Below the pieces are notes generated by a model. That model was not told where the DNA came from and searched no databases. It worked only from the letters and a program-made list of their open reading frames with translations. The position numbers and the translations under genes are program-made. From contig NC_014166.1 in assembly GCF_000092245.1 (NCBI RefSeq), positions 558,001 through 622,000 on the forward strand: DNA of 64,000 nt, in the 5' to 3' direction. The DNA comes from Arcobacter nitrofigilis DSM 7299 (GTDB lineage Bacteria; Campylobacterota; Campylobacteria; Campylobacterales; Arcobacteraceae). This document shows positions 19,171 to 28,177 of the stretch, piece by piece. Each line of letters begins with the position of its first letter. The first letter of the stretch is position 1.

Positions 19171-20067
19171 ATGGATTTTCATACATTTATAAGAGCAGTT
19201 GGAACAGGTCCTAAATCAAATAGAGAATTAACGCAAGAAGAGATGAAAGATTGTATTAGACAAATACTTAATCAAGAAGTCTCAAGTGAAATTATAGTTG
19301 CCTTTTTATTGGGTTGGAGAGTAAGACTTGAAACAAATGCAGAACTAAAAGCTACATTAGATGTATGTAATGAATATATCACAAAGGTAAATATACCAAA
19401 CTCTATTGAACTTGGATTTCCTTATGATGGTAAAACAGATGCAACATATCTTTTCCCTCTTGTTGGAAAGTATTTAAAAAAGTTTGATTTGAATATTGTA
19501 GTAAGTGGAGATTTGATGCAACCAGCTAAAAGTGGTATTACAATAAAAGATATCGCTACAAATATAAAACTTGATGATAATATTCACTATTTTGATAGGA
19601 GTGAATTTCTACCAAAATTGAGTGCAATTACTAATTTAAGAAGAATATTAAAATTAAGAAGTGCATTTAATACGGTTGAAAAACTTCTTAATCCTGCAAA
19701 TTCAAGATTTGCTTTAACTTCTGCTTATCATAAACCCTATGTGGAAAAGTATAGTGAAATATTTGCTTCAAATTATGAAAAATTTGTTGTAGTAAAAGCA
19801 GCAGAAGGAAGACCTGAGATTTTTAATAAATCAAAAGCTTGGGTAAAAACTCAAAATGGACTTGAAGAGTTTATTATAGACCCAGAATATTATGGAATAA
19901 ATTACAATAAAACTTTTGAAAAGATTACTTTAGAAGAAGCAATAGAAGAGATTAATAATCCAAGTGCTGATTTAGAAAAACTTGCAAAACTAAATGCAGC
20001 ATTACATCTATTTTGTGCAAACAAAGCAGATGATATAAATAGTGCTTATGAGATGTTAGATTTATGA
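19171..20067 (+). CDS. TrpD2/YbiB-like protein of the anthranilate phosphoribosyltransferase superfamily
   Basis: Cytoplasmic protein of 298 residues from the chosen ATG at 19171, which has a TGGAGT ribosome site; an upstream in-frame start at 19114 would add a 19-residue tail without a good site. The N-terminal helical domain (FIRAVGTGPKSNRELTQEEM, AFLLGWRVRLETNAELKATL) is that of glycosyltransferase family 3 N-domains, and the core includes NLRRILKLRSAFNTVEKLLNP. The pyrophosphate-binding GTGGD loop of true TrpD is not seen (GFPYDGKTDATYLF instead), so tryptophan synthesis is unlikely. YbiB-type relatives bind nucleic acid. It overlaps the siroheme gene by 4 bp. Confidence 0.75.
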   Translation: MDFHTFIRAVGTGPKSNRELTQEEMKDCIRQILNQEVSSEIIVAFLLGWRVRLETNAELKATLDVCNEYITKVNIPNSIELGFPYDGKTDATYLFPLVGKYLKKFDLNIVVSGDLMQPAKSGITIKDIATNIKLDDNIHYFDRSEFLPKLSAITNLRRILKLRSAFNTVEKLLNPANSRFALTSAYHKPYVEKYSEIFASNYEKFVVVKAAEGRPEIFNKSKAWVKTQNGLEEFIIDPEYYGINYNKTFEKITLEEAIEEINNPSADLEKLAKLNAALHLFCANKADDINSAYEMLDL

Positions 20068-20621
20068 GTAATTTTCCTATATCCCTAAACTTAGAAAATA
20101 AAAAGATTTTAGTAATTGGTGCTGGTAAAATAGCAACTAGCAAGATAAAGAAATTGTTAGATTTTACAAATGAAATTACTATACTTGCTCCTAATATAAA
20201 TGAAGAGTTAGAAAAACTTGATATTAAAACTTTGAAAAAAGAGTATGAAAGAGAAGATATAGAAGGATTTAATATAGTAATAGCTTGTATAGATGATATA
20301 AATCTTCAAAAAGAGATTTACAAACATACAAGAGAAAAAAGTATCTTATATAATTGTGCTGATGTTTTCGAATTATGTGATTTTACATTCTCTTCAATAA
20401 TTAAAAAAGATGATTTAGTAATTTCAATTTCTACTTCTGGAACATCGCCTGCTTTTTCTAAAGATTTAAGAAAATATTTAGATAAGATTATTCCAAATAG
20501 TGTTGGGAATTTCTTAAAAGAGATGAAAAAATTAAGAGATACTTTGCCTAAAGGTGAAAAGAGAATGGAAATGTCAAGAAAAAAAAGTAAAGAGTTTATT
20601 TCTTCTTGGAAAAAAGATTAA
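20064..20621 (+). CDS. Precorrin-2 dehydrogenase / sirohydrochlorin ferrochelatase, CysG N-domain type
   Basis: Protein of 185 residues that makes sirohydrochlorin from precorrin-2 with NAD and may insert iron, for siroheme. The N-terminal Rossmann loop (ILVIGAGKIATSKIKKLL, residues about 13-30) and the CysG-type stretch SIIKKDDLVISISTSGTSPAFS are clear. The start overlaps the TrpD2-like stop (ATGA). The stop overlaps by 4 bp the stop of the convergent methyltransferase that makes its substrate. Siroheme would serve a nitrite or sulfite reductase; none is in the window. Confidence 0.88.
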   Translation: MSNFPISLNLENKKILVIGAGKIATSKIKKLLDFTNEITILAPNINEELEKLDIKTLKKEYEREDIEGFNIVIACIDDINLQKEIYKHTREKSILYNCADVFELCDFTFSSIIKKDDLVISISTSGTSPAFSKDLRKYLDKIIPNSVGNFLKEMKKLRDTLPKGEKRMEMSRKKSKEFISSWKKD

Positions 20622-21349
20622 TCAAACCACTTTAATTGTTCTCTTAAGTTTACAACTTTTCCCACTATTATAATAGCAGGTGCTTCTAGACCTTTAGATT
20701 TCTCAACAATATTTTCTAAAGTTCCAGTTACTACTTTTTGCTCTTTTGTTGTTCCCTTTGAAATAACAGCACATGGGTAATCTTTATCTTTTCCAAGACT
20801 TATTAGTTTTGAACTAATTAAACCAATATTATGCAAGCCCATTAAGAATACTATTGTTTCATCATTTAAAAAAGTTTGCCATTCTATTTGAGAAATTTTC
20901 TTATTTGGTGTTTCATGTCCTGTTACTACTCTAAATGAAGTAGTGATTCCCCTATGAGTTACAGGAATTCCTGCATATGATGCAACGGCAACAGAGGAAC
21001 TAATTCCTGGTATTATTTCAAATTTTACATCTCTTTCAAATAAGTAAATTGCTTCTTCTCCTCCCCTGCCAAATACAAAAGGATCTCCACCTTTTAATCT
21101 AACCACATTTTCATATTGTTGTGAAGCTTGAAAAAGTATTTCATTTATCTCTTCTTGGGGAACAGTGTGCTTTTTATTCTCTTTTCCAACATATTTTAAA
21201 ACAACATCTTTTCTTGCATAATTTAGTATCTCTTTATTTACTAATCTATCATAAACTATTATATCTGCATTTTTTATTGCATTTATAGCTTTTACTGTTA
21301 ATAATTCAGGGTCACCAGGACCAGCACCTGTTAAATAAACTTTTCCCAC
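20618..21349 (-). CDS. cobA: Uroporphyrinogen-III C-methyltransferase
   Basis: SAM-dependent methylation of uroporphyrinogen III at C2 and C7 to give precorrin-2, the first step to siroheme. The 243-residue length suits the single-domain enzyme. Motifs: VYLTGAGPGDPELLTVKA at the N-terminus, VRLKGGDPFVFGRGGEE at about residues 82-98, GIPVTHRGITTSF, and a late APAIIIVGKVV. It lies next to the precorrin-2 dehydrogenase, so the two halves of CysG are split here into convergent genes. Confidence 0.95.
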   Translation of the reverse strand: MGKVYLTGAGPGDPELLTVKAINAIKNADIIVYDRLVNKEILNYARKDVVLKYVGKENKKHTVPQEEINEILFQASQQYENVVRLKGGDPFVFGRGGEEAIYLFERDVKFEIIPGISSSVAVASYAGIPVTHRGITTSFRVVTGHETPNKKISQIEWQTFLNDETIVFLMGLHNIGLISSKLISLGKDKDYPCAVISKGTTKEQKVVTGTLENIVEKSKGLEAPAIIIVGKVVNLREQLKWFD

Positions 21350-21370
21350 ATATTACCTTTTATTATTATC

Positions 21371-22372
21371 TTATATTTTTGTTTTGCGACCAATAACTAA
21401 ACTATTTAATTCATTTCTTAATTCTTGAAGTTTTTTTGTTGAATTAATCAAATCTTCTGTAGATTGAATAATCATATCTTCACTTTTATTTATTGTTTTA
21501 TTTACCTCAGAAGAGTTTTCAAGTTCATCTAAAATTTTATCAAACTCATCAGTTATCTCTTCTAATTTTGAACTGGCATTTTTTGAATATTCCATTGCTA
21601 CAGATGAATCATTCATGGCTGAATTTATCTTATTTATAAAACAGTTAAAAGTATCTGTTACCTCTAATATCTCTTTTTCATTTGCATCAATAGAAATAGG
21701 TTTTAATTGTTCATTTTCTTCGGTAGCTATTTTTTTTGAAAATTCTAAAAATTTATTTGCATTTTCTTCGATACTTTTTAATTGTGTAAAACTATATATA
21801 ATTAGTACAATGATTAAGAAAGCTGCAGCATATTGAAAGTTTTTGATTAAAATAGTTTTATTTTCCGTATAAATGGTATACATACTAACTAAATTATCAA
21901 CTTCTTGTAGTAAATTATTATTGGTGTTATAAATTGCTTCAACAGCTGAATTTAAAAGTTTTAGACTATCTTCATCAGTTTTTACTTGTAATTTTTTGAA
22001 CTCTTCTATATTGTGAAAAAACTCTTTCCATAAAATTTCTACTTTATATACTTGTTGTCCAATTTTGTCATTTGGAACAGCTGGTATTCCTAATAGTTTA
22101 TTTCCATTTTTTAAAGATTGTAAATTTTGAATAAACTCTTCTGTTGCACTATTTAATTCTGAAAAGTTAGTTTTTTTTGTATAAAAAAGATAAAAAATAT
22201 TTTTTGATATTTTTTGAGTAAGCATTCTCTCTTTTCCGACAATATTGATAACTAAAGCATCTTTTTTATTTTTATCATTTAAATAAACAGTAGTAAATAT
22301 TATCATTGCCATTAAGAATATAAATAAAGCACCTATTAATTTTATTTTTGTACTTATTTTATTTGTTTTCAA
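21371..22372 (-). CDS. PilJ/NarX-type membrane sensor without kinase or chemotaxis domain
   Basis: Membrane protein of 333 residues. TM1 spans about residues 12-31. A PilJ-type periplasmic four-helix module begins with INIVGKERMLTQKIS, in which G46, R49, M50 and Q53 match the nitrate-binding P-box pattern of NarX. TM2 lies at about 178-197, then a cytoplasmic coiled coil runs to the end. No histidine kinase, HD, GGDEF or MCP hairpin is present. The start is a TTG that overlaps the stop of the Crp/Fnr-type gene by 4 bp, with an AGAGGAG ribosome site inside that gene. A nitrate sensor acting through the regulator is inference. Confidence 0.78.
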   Translation of the reverse strand: MKTNKISTKIKLIGALFIFLMAMIIFTTVYLNDKNKKDALVINIVGKERMLTQKISKNIFYLFYTKKTNFSELNSATEEFIQNLQSLKNGNKLLGIPAVPNDKIGQQVYKVEILWKEFFHNIEEFKKLQVKTDEDSLKLLNSAVEAIYNTNNNLLQEVDNLVSMYTIYTENKTILIKNFQYAAAFLIIVLIIYSFTQLKSIEENANKFLEFSKKIATEENEQLKPISIDANEKEILEVTDTFNCFINKINSAMNDSSVAMEYSKNASSKLEEITDEFDKILDELENSSEVNKTINKSEDMIIQSTEDLINSTKKLQELRNELNSLVIGRKTKI

Positions 22373-23034
22373 ATTCCAACTCCTCTGAAGGTTGATTCTA
22401 GTTGTTCTTTATTTAAAACTATAACTTCACTTTTTTCAATAGCAATAGATCCATTTCTTGTAAGTTTTTTTAAAACCCTAGAAAGGGTTTCTGGCTGAAT
22501 ATGTAACATAAAAGAGACTTCTTGTCTTTTTAATTTATTAAACATGGCAAGATCATTATAAATCATAAATGCAACTTTTGCTGTTGAATCAAAAACTAAT
22601 TCCCGATTTACGATACATTGCAATTGATGGGTTTTTTCTAAAAGGGTTTCAATCAATTTTATTGATAAAATATTTCTAGATAAAAACATCTCTTTAAATT
22701 TCTCAAAATTTATTGATAATACAATAGAATCTTCTACAAACTCAGCATTTGAAAAACAATAAATACTACTGTTATTTACAGAAGTTAACTCAGAAATCAT
22801 TGAATTTTTGTAAATGTGATACAAAAATATTTCATTTTCAAATTTATCATACTTATATATTTTTATAAGACCATCAACTAAGAAAAGAATATTTTCTTTT
22901 ATCTCATCTTCATAATAAAGTATTGAATTTTTAGGATAAGTAATTAAATTAGATATAGTAGATAATTCTTCAATTTCTTTTTCTTTTAATTCGGAAAAAA
23001 AATCTAATTGAGAAATACTCTTTAATTTGTCCAC
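22369..23034 (-). CDS. Crp/Fnr-family transcription regulator, cluster-free
   Basis: Predicted activator of 221 residues: N-terminal cyclic-nucleotide-binding-like barrel (about 10-120), dimer helix (KLIETLLEKTHQLQ), C-terminal winged helix. The recognition helix reads QPETLSRVLKKL with E182, S185 and R186, the E..SR pattern that reads TTGAT half-sites in Fnr. Only two cysteines are visible, so there is no Fnr-type oxygen-labile cluster. It is translationally coupled to the PilJ/NarX-type sensor, divergent from moaA, and close to nap; a nitrate-block regulator role is inference. NssR-like regulators of other Campylobacterota are an alternative comparison. Confidence 0.88.
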   Translation of the reverse strand: MDKLKSISQLDFFSELKEKEIEELSTISNLITYPKNSILYYEDEIKENILFLVDGLIKIYKYDKFENEIFLYHIYKNSMISELTSVNNSSIYCFSNAEFVEDSIVLSINFEKFKEMFLSRNILSIKLIETLLEKTHQLQCIVNRELVFDSTAKVAFMIYNDLAMFNKLKRQEVSFMLHIQPETLSRVLKKLTRNGSIAIEKSEVIVLNKEQLESTFRGVGI

Positions 23035-23068
23035 TAAGTTCCTTATTTCCTTTTTATTTAAGGGATTT

Positions 23069-23074
23069 TATAAT
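23069..23074. promoter_or_regulatory. Overlapping divergent -10 elements between moaA and the Crp/Fnr gene
   Basis: TATAAT on the plus strand at 23069-23074 fits moaA, starting near 23081 with a leader of about 50 nt; the same bases with their right flank give TATTAT on the minus strand for the regulator gene. The two promoters would compete for polymerase. No TTGAT-type box is visible here. Confidence 0.45.
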
Positions 23075-23130
23075 AAGCTAACGAAATTTAATATTAAGTG
23101 CCATTTTTTTTAGGTACGTGAGGTGTGTGA

Positions 23131-24093
23131 ATGTTAAAAGATGGACATGGTAGAGTAGTTGATTATTTAAGAGTATCAGTAACTGAAAGATGTAATTTTA
23201 GATGTCAATATTGTATGCCAGAAAAACCATTTTCATGGGTTCCTAAAGAGGAACTTTTATCATATGAAGAGTTATTTGAATTTATAAAAGTATGTATTGA
23301 TGGTGGAGTTAAAAAAGTAAGAATTACAGGTGGAGAACCTCTTTTAAGAGATGGTTTAGATAACTTTATAAGAATGATATCTGAGTATAAGAATGATATT
23401 GATTTAGCTTTAACTACAAATGGATATTTACTTCCTAAAGTAGCACAAAAATTAGCAGATGCAGGATTAAAAAGATTAAATATATCTTTAGATAGTTTAA
23501 AACCAGAAGTTGCACAAAAAGTTGCACAAAAAGATATATTAAAAACAGTTCTAAAAGGAATTGAAGCAGCCGATAAAGCAGGCTTGAAAATAAAGATCAA
23601 TACAGTTCCAATGCAAGGCATAAATGATAGTGAACTTTGCGATATCATAGAATTTTGTAAAACAAGAGGTTATGCTGTTAGATTTATTGAATTTATGGAA
23701 AATGATCATGCTAAATTTGGTGCTAAAGGATATAATTCTACTCAAATTCAAGATATCTTAAAAACAAAATATAAATTTGAAAAACAAGAGAGAAATGGTA
23801 CTTCTCCTTCTCAAAATTATATTATGGATGATGGTTATGTTTTTGGAATAATAGAACCCCACAAAGATGATTTTTGTGCAAATTGTAATCGTATTAGACT
23901 TACTGCAAGTGGTGTTTTAATACCTTGTTTATATTTTGAAGATTCACAAAGTATAAAAGAGGCAATTAAAAATAAAGATATAGATAAAGCAACAGCGATT
24001 CTAAAAGATGTATTGTTAAATAAACCAGAAAAAAACAGATGGTCAGAAAATTCAGAAATTTCAACACGTGCTTTTTATGAAACAGGTGGATGA
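23131..24093 (+). CDS. moaA: GTP 3',8-cyclase, molybdenum cofactor synthesis
   Basis: Radical SAM enzyme of 320 residues that turns GTP into the cyclic precursor for cPMP, the first step of molybdopterin synthesis. The N-terminal 4Fe-4S motif is [13 protein letters not shown] (CxxxCxxC), [10 protein letters not shown] follows, and the C-terminal second cluster is [18 protein letters not shown]. The last two residues are Gly-Gly, essential in MoaA. GAGGTG precedes the ATG. NapA depends on this cofactor, which suits the location in the nitrate block. Confidence 0.97.
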   Translation: MLKDGHGRVVDYLRVSVTERCNFRCQYCMPEKPFSWVPKEELLSYEELFEFIKVCIDGGVKKVRITGGEPLLRDGLDNFIRMISEYKNDIDLALTTNGYLLPKVAQKLADAGLKRLNISLDSLKPEVAQKVAQKDILKTVLKGIEAADKAGLKIKINTVPMQGINDSELCDIIEFCKTRGYAVRFIEFMENDHAKFGAKGYNSTQIQDILKTKYKFEKQERNGTSPSQNYIMDDGYVFGIIEPHKDDFCANCNRIRLTASGVLIPCLYFEDSQSIKEAIKNKDIDKATAILKDVLLNKPEKNRWSENSEISTRAFYETGG

Positions 24094-24128
24094 TAAATTC
24101 ATCTCTTCAATTCTTTACATTAAATAAA

Positions 24129-24166
24129 AAAGCAAATAATTAATAATATTATTTATTATTTGCTTT
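24129..24166 (+). terminator. Terminator after moaA
   Basis: Stem aaagcaaataat / attatttgcttt with an AT-rich loop, followed by TCATTTTC. It ends moaA. Confidence 0.75.
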
Positions 24167-24236
24167 CATTTTCTCTTCTTTTTATTTTCAAATAATACTA
24201 TCATTGATAATAACTATATTTTAAAAAGGAGTTATT

Positions 24237-25259
24237 ATGATAATAGAATCTTCAAAAGTTGAAATGAGCTCAGAAACTATGAGTTCTTATGAAATGGTAA
24301 GTCACTCACAAGTAGACTTTAGAACCGAGTTATTAGGTCTTTTCGATGTAAATGAAAAGACTCAAAGCCTTGAATCTGATGGCTATAAAGAAGTTGATGG
24401 TACAAAAGAAGTTGAACAAACAGAAGCATTTGTAAATCCTTATGAAGATATTACTAGAATGATATTAGAATTGGTTCTTCAAGCTTTTCTCGGCGGAAAT
24501 AAAAAAGTTGATCTTAAAAGTTTAAATGACTTAAAGTGTAAAGATACAGATTCTACTGAAGAGGCAAAAAAAATGTTGATGAAAAGAACTGTATCAATAG
24601 AAACTACACATGAGTATTATAGAAGTGATTCTATATCTTTTAGTTCACAAGCTACAATTAAAACTAAAGATAAAGATATAAATATAGATTTAGATTTATC
24701 TTATTCAAGAGAATTTTATGAAAAACATAGTGAAACATTAAAATTCGAAGAGACTCATTTTCTAGATCCCTTAGTTATTCAATATGATTGTGCCTCTAGT
24801 GCTTTTGATAGCATAAGTGATAAAATGTGTTTCAATTTTGATATTAACAGTGATAAAGATGAAAAAGAATTACCTCTTTTAAAAGATGGAAATGGATTTT
24901 TAGTTCTTGATAAAGATGAAAATGGAACAATAGATAATGGAAGTGAATTATTTGGACCTTCTTCAAATGATGGTTTTGGAGAGTTAAGCGAGTATGATAG
25001 TGATGGGAATAATTGGATTGATGAAAATGACCCAATCTTTGATAAGTTGCAAATCTGGACTAAAAATGAAAGTGGAGAAGATAAACTAATTGCCTTGGGA
25101 CAAACAGGAATAGGGGCTATATATTTAAATGATGCAAAAGCAGGAATGGCTTATAACAAATCAGTAAATGAAAGTCTAGCATACTTAAAATCTAACTCAA
25201 TATTTTTAAGAGAAGATGGAACTGCTGGAATTATATCTTCAATGGATTTTAGATCATAA
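24237..25259 (+). CDS. EF-hand-like calcium-binding protein of unknown function
   Basis: Protein of 340 residues, without signal peptide or membrane segment. The first 130 residues are low-complexity and acidic, rich in Ser, Glu and Val. Residues about 220-265 contain two EF-hand-like loops: DKDENGTIDNGSELFG and DSDGNNWIDENDP, joined by a short DGFGELSEY segment, the same block seen in RTX and FrpC-like proteins. KLQIWTKNESGEDKLIALGQ follows. The block is a known calcium-binding module, but the role of this protein is unknown. It has AAAGGAG at the start and a shared terminator at the end; absence of a signal suggests cytoplasmic location or type I or flagellar secretion. Confidence 0.75.
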   Translation: MIIESSKVEMSSETMSSYEMVSHSQVDFRTELLGLFDVNEKTQSLESDGYKEVDGTKEVEQTEAFVNPYEDITRMILELVLQAFLGGNKKVDLKSLNDLKCKDTDSTEEAKKMLMKRTVSIETTHEYYRSDSISFSSQATIKTKDKDINIDLDLSYSREFYEKHSETLKFEETHFLDPLVIQYDCASSAFDSISDKMCFNFDINSDKDEKELPLLKDGNGFLVLDKDENGTIDNGSELFGPSSNDGFGELSEYDSDGNNWIDENDPIFDKLQIWTKNESGEDKLIALGQTGIGAIYLNDAKAGMAYNKSVNESLAYLKSNSIFLREDGTAGIISSMDFRS

Positions 25260-25279
25260 AAAGAGCTTTTGCTCTTTTT
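25258..25279. terminator. Bidirectional terminator between EF-hand gene and ABC gene
   Basis: Stem aaaaagagc / gctcttttt with a TTTT loop, located between convergent stop codons. Confidence 0.8.
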
Positions 25280-26063
25280 ATACTTCTTCTATAAAATACC
25301 TATTATTTGATGAATTAATTTTCAATTTTAAACCAAAAGTATCAGAGATATTTTCTGAATTTAAAATATCTTCTTTTTTCCCTTGTTTAAATATTGTTTG
25401 ATCTTTTATTAAAGCTACATGGCTAATCTCTTCAAAAATTTCTTCAAGATGATGTGTTACTAAAATAATATTTGCTTTTTGACTTAGTTTTCTTAATAGT
25501 TTTATAAAATTTAATTGGGCTTTTATATCAAGTCCAACTGTTGGTTCATCCAAAATAAAAGCCTTTGGTTCATGAATTAATGCCCGCCCAATGATACATT
25601 TTCTAAGTTGTCCTGTACTCATTTTTGCTACTATTTTATCTCTTAAGTCAGTGATTTCAAGATATTCCAATATCTCATTTGCTTTGTCATGTTGTTCTTG
25701 AGTGAAATCTTGATGTTCAAATATTCCAATTGAACTATAATATCCACTAAGCACAACTTCATAAGCAGTTAAAAAATTTCCTTGGTCATAAAAATAGTTG
25801 TGTAAATCATTTGTGATTATTCCCATAGCTTTTCTTAAATCAAATAGTGAGTATCTTTCTTTTCCTAAAATTAATTTTTTATGTGGATAATTTTGTCTTG
25901 GATGAATTTGAGAAGAGATTAGTTTTATAAGGGTAGATTTACCACTTCCATTTGCCCCCAAAATAGCCCAATGCTGATTATCTTCTATTTTTAAATTGAG
26001 CTCTTTTAATATAAGTTTATCATCATAACTCACGTGTATATTTTCAAAATCTATAATATTCAT
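25278..26063 (-). CDS. Lone ABC transporter-type ATPase
   Basis: Soluble ATPase of 261 residues from the ATG at 26063 (MNIIDFENIHVSYDDKLIL). A longer open frame to 26120 adds 19 residues that overlap the rpsO promoter side and have no ribosome site. Walker A is GANGSGKSTLIKL, the signature is the variant MSTGQLRKCIIGRALI, Walker B is AFILDEPTVGLD, and the switch histidine is in LVTHHLEEI. No permease gene is adjacent. The pattern resembles the ModF/YlmA group of stand-alone ABC proteins linked to metal or molybdate functions, but the partner is unknown. Confidence 0.82.
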   Translation of the reverse strand: MNIIDFENIHVSYDDKLILKELNLKIEDNQHWAILGANGSGKSTLIKLISSQIHPRQNYPHKKLILGKERYSLFDLRKAMGIITNDLHNYFYDQGNFLTAYEVVLSGYYSSIGIFEHQDFTQEQHDKANEILEYLEITDLRDKIVAKMSTGQLRKCIIGRALIHEPKAFILDEPTVGLDIKAQLNFIKLLRKLSQKANIILVTHHLEEIFEEISHVALIKDQTIFKQGKKEDILNSENISDTFGLKLKINSSNNRYFIEEV

Positions 26064-26139
26064 AATTAAAACCTTTCTAAAAAAAAGTATTTTACCTAAA
26101 TAAATATAATTATTAAACAAGATTTAAATATAAGTTAAC

Positions 26140-26145
26140 TATAAT
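26140..26145 (+). promoter_or_regulatory. -10 element of rpsO
   Basis: TATAAT about 50 nt before the rpsO start. The leader contains a strong TAGGAGG ribosome site 8 nt before the ATG at 26198. Confidence 0.6.
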
Positions 26146-26197
26146 TCGCGTCCATTTCAATAGAAGTGAGATTAGTATACCTATTAGGAGGTCTTCT

Positions 26198-26470
26198 ATG
26201 GCTTTAGATCAGGAAGTAAAAAATAGTATTATCGAAAAATACAGAAGAGATGAAAAAGATACAGGTTCTTGTGAAGTTCAAGTTGCAATTTTAACTGAGC
26301 AAATCAGAGTTTTAACTGAACACTTAAAAATCAACAAAAAAGATCACTCATCAAGATTAGGTCTTTTAAAAATGGTTGGTAAAAGAAAAAGATTATTAAA
26401 ATATCTTAGAAATACTGAGTATGCTAGATTTGTTGAATTAGTTGCAGATTTAGGAATCAGAGCTAAGTAA
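26198..26470 (+). CDS. rpsO: 30S ribosomal protein S15
   Basis: Primary binder of 16S rRNA in the small subunit platform. The 90-residue length is typical. Motifs: [40 protein letters not shown] with the H-x-x-D-H-S-x-R-x-G-L core, and [26 protein letters not shown] ribosome site. Single-gene unit closed by a strong terminator. Confidence 0.98.
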   Translation: MALDQEVKNSIIEKYRRDEKDTGSCEVQVAILTEQIRVLTEHLKINKKDHSSRLGLLKMVGKRKRLLKYLRNTEYARFVELVADLGIRAK

Positions 26471-26490
26471 TTTTGTTTACTTAAATTTAA

Positions 26491-26529
26491 AAAGGGTTGT
26501 AACTTTTTAGTTACAACCCTTTTTTTTTT
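26491..26529 (+). terminator. Intrinsic terminator after rpsO
   Basis: Stem aaagggttgtaact / agttacaaccc with a T-rich loop and a run of nine or more T residues. Confidence 0.92.
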
Positions 26530-26616
26530 AAACAAAAAAATTAATTTTTCAGTATAATGATTATTAATATTCTTTCTTGTAAAATAAAAAAAATTTAAAA
26601 AAGGAATCAATCAAAG

Positions 26617-27018
26617 ATGTTATTGACTAAAAAAAGTGAGTATGCACTTCTTTCTCTAATCTCTATTGCTAAAAGCGATAAAGCAAAAAATGTGGATGAA
26701 TTATCAAGAGAATTAAGAATTCCTAAATCTTTTTTAGCCAAAATTATGCAAAATTTAGCCAAAAATGAAATTGTAATATCACAAAGAGGTGTTAATGGTG
26801 GATTTATTCTTGCTAAACCTTATGATCAACTTACAATATTTTCAATAACTGCTGCAGCTGAAGAAAAAATTCCTTCAGTCTTTGAATGTGCACCTTCAAT
26901 GGACTCTTGTCCTTCCGAATCTGGAAGCTTATGCTCTATTTGGCCTTTATTAAATAATTTACAAGGTAAAATAAACGAATTTTTAGAAGAACTAACCCTG
27001 AAGGACATTGCTCAATGA
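26617..27018 (+). CDS. Rrf2-family transcription regulator with three cysteines
   Basis: Winged-helix regulator of 133 residues. The N-terminal domain LLTKKSEYALLSLISIAKS and LRIPKSFLAKIMQNLAKNEI, then SQRGVNGGFILAKP, are Rrf2 hallmarks. Three cysteines in ECAPSMDSCPSESGSLCSIW, at about residues 90, 98 and 107, have the spacing of iron-sulfur cluster ligands in IscR/NsrR/RsrR-type members, so it may sense iron-sulfur status, nitric oxide or redox. It is coupled to the DHH-type gene by a 4-bp overlap. Confidence 0.9.
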   Translation: MLLTKKSEYALLSLISIAKSDKAKNVDELSRELRIPKSFLAKIMQNLAKNEIVISQRGVNGGFILAKPYDQLTIFSITAAAEEKIPSVFECAPSMDSCPSESGSLCSIWPLLNNLQGKINEFLEELTLKDIAQ

Positions 27019-28070
27019 TATTATTTCATATCTCTCATACAGATTTAGATGGATATGGTTGCCAACTTTTAACAAAAGAGATATTTTCACAAAGTTACTA
27101 CTTAAATGCAAATTATGGACTAGAAGTAAAACAAAGTATTATTCATTTTATAGAACATATTATAAATGAAGAGATAAAAGATGAAATTCTATTTTTAATA
27201 ACCGATGTTAATCTAACAAATGCTGAATCAAAATATATAAATAATGAAGTAATAAAATTAAATGAAGATGGTTATAAAATAAAACTTCAGCTTTTAGATC
27301 ACCACGCTACTGGACAAAGTAGTGCTGAGAAGTATGATTGGTATTTTTTAGATACTTCAAGATGTGCTACTAAAATTGTATATGACTATTTTGTAAAAAA
27401 TTATAATGCTTTTCAAGATGAATCACAAATTTGGATAGAACCCCTTGTAAATTCAATAAATGCAATTGATATTTGGATAGAAGACAATCAAAAAGATTTT
27501 GAGTTTGGAAAAGTATTACTTAGTATGGTTTCTCATGTAAGGGAAATAAATAATGTTCTTTTTGCAAATAAAAATAGAGACTTTAGAATTCATTTATTAA
27601 AAAAAGCATCTTTATATTTAAATGAAGTTGATGGAAATATAAAATTAGATAGTGCTATTCATAGCCTAAAAAAAGAGTTTTTAAATCTTGATGGAAAAGA
27701 TGATACAATAGATAATCTTAGCGCAAAATATTTGGTAAATTCTATTACAAGTATAAAAGATGAACTTACAATCAACTTTCAAGATAAAAAAGGTGTTTTA
27801 ACTTATACTTTAGGTGGTATTTCAATTCCAGCAAATGCATTTTTGAAAGCTAACAAAGACTATGATTTTTTTATTGATGTTTCTAAAAGAGGAAATGCAA
27901 GCTTTAGAGCAGATGGAAATTTAGATGTTGGATTACTTGCACAAAAATTGGCAAATGGTGGTGGTCACCCCAATGCTTCAGGTTGTAAATTTGATGATTT
28001 TAAAGAAGTTATAAATTATAGTGATGTTAAAAAATATATTCAAAATAAATTAAATAATATTAAGATATAA
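27015..28070 (+). CDS. DHH-superfamily phosphoesterase
   Basis: Cytoplasmic metal-dependent phosphoesterase of 351 residues. The first metal motif is HISHTDLDGYGCQLL (D-x-D), the central motif is LLDHHATG, and the C-terminal DHHA1 motif is GLLAQKLANGGGHPNASGC. This layout fits RecJ-like and oligonucleotide or cyclic-nucleotide phosphodiesterases; the first motif HTDLDGYG resembles the cytoplasmic family with unsettled substrates. Its start overlaps the Rrf2 gene stop (ATGA), so the two are made together. The substrate (nanoRNA, pAp or cyclic dinucleotide) is not decided by the sequence. Confidence 0.85.
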   Translation: MILFHISHTDLDGYGCQLLTKEIFSQSYYLNANYGLEVKQSIIHFIEHIINEEIKDEILFLITDVNLTNAESKYINNEVIKLNEDGYKIKLQLLDHHATGQSSAEKYDWYFLDTSRCATKIVYDYFVKNYNAFQDESQIWIEPLVNSINAIDIWIEDNQKDFEFGKVLLSMVSHVREINNVLFANKNRDFRIHLLKKASLYLNEVDGNIKLDSAIHSLKKEFLNLDGKDDTIDNLSAKYLVNSITSIKDELTINFQDKKGVLTYTLGGISIPANAFLKANKDYDFFIDVSKRGNASFRADGNLDVGLLAQKLANGGGHPNASGCKFDDFKEVINYSDVKKYIQNKLNNIKI

Positions 28071-28177
28071 GATTATTTATATCTAAATTTAGTTATTTTT
28101 CTCCCAAAGTTAATAATATTATCTATTTTAATATAAAAATTTGATATTATATATTAGTTATTTTTTAAGGTAAAATC

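Noticed and set aside
19171-20067. True anthranilate phosphoribosyltransferase (trpD)
   Set aside because: The GTGGD-type phosphoribosyl-pyrophosphate loop is missing and no trp genes are near.
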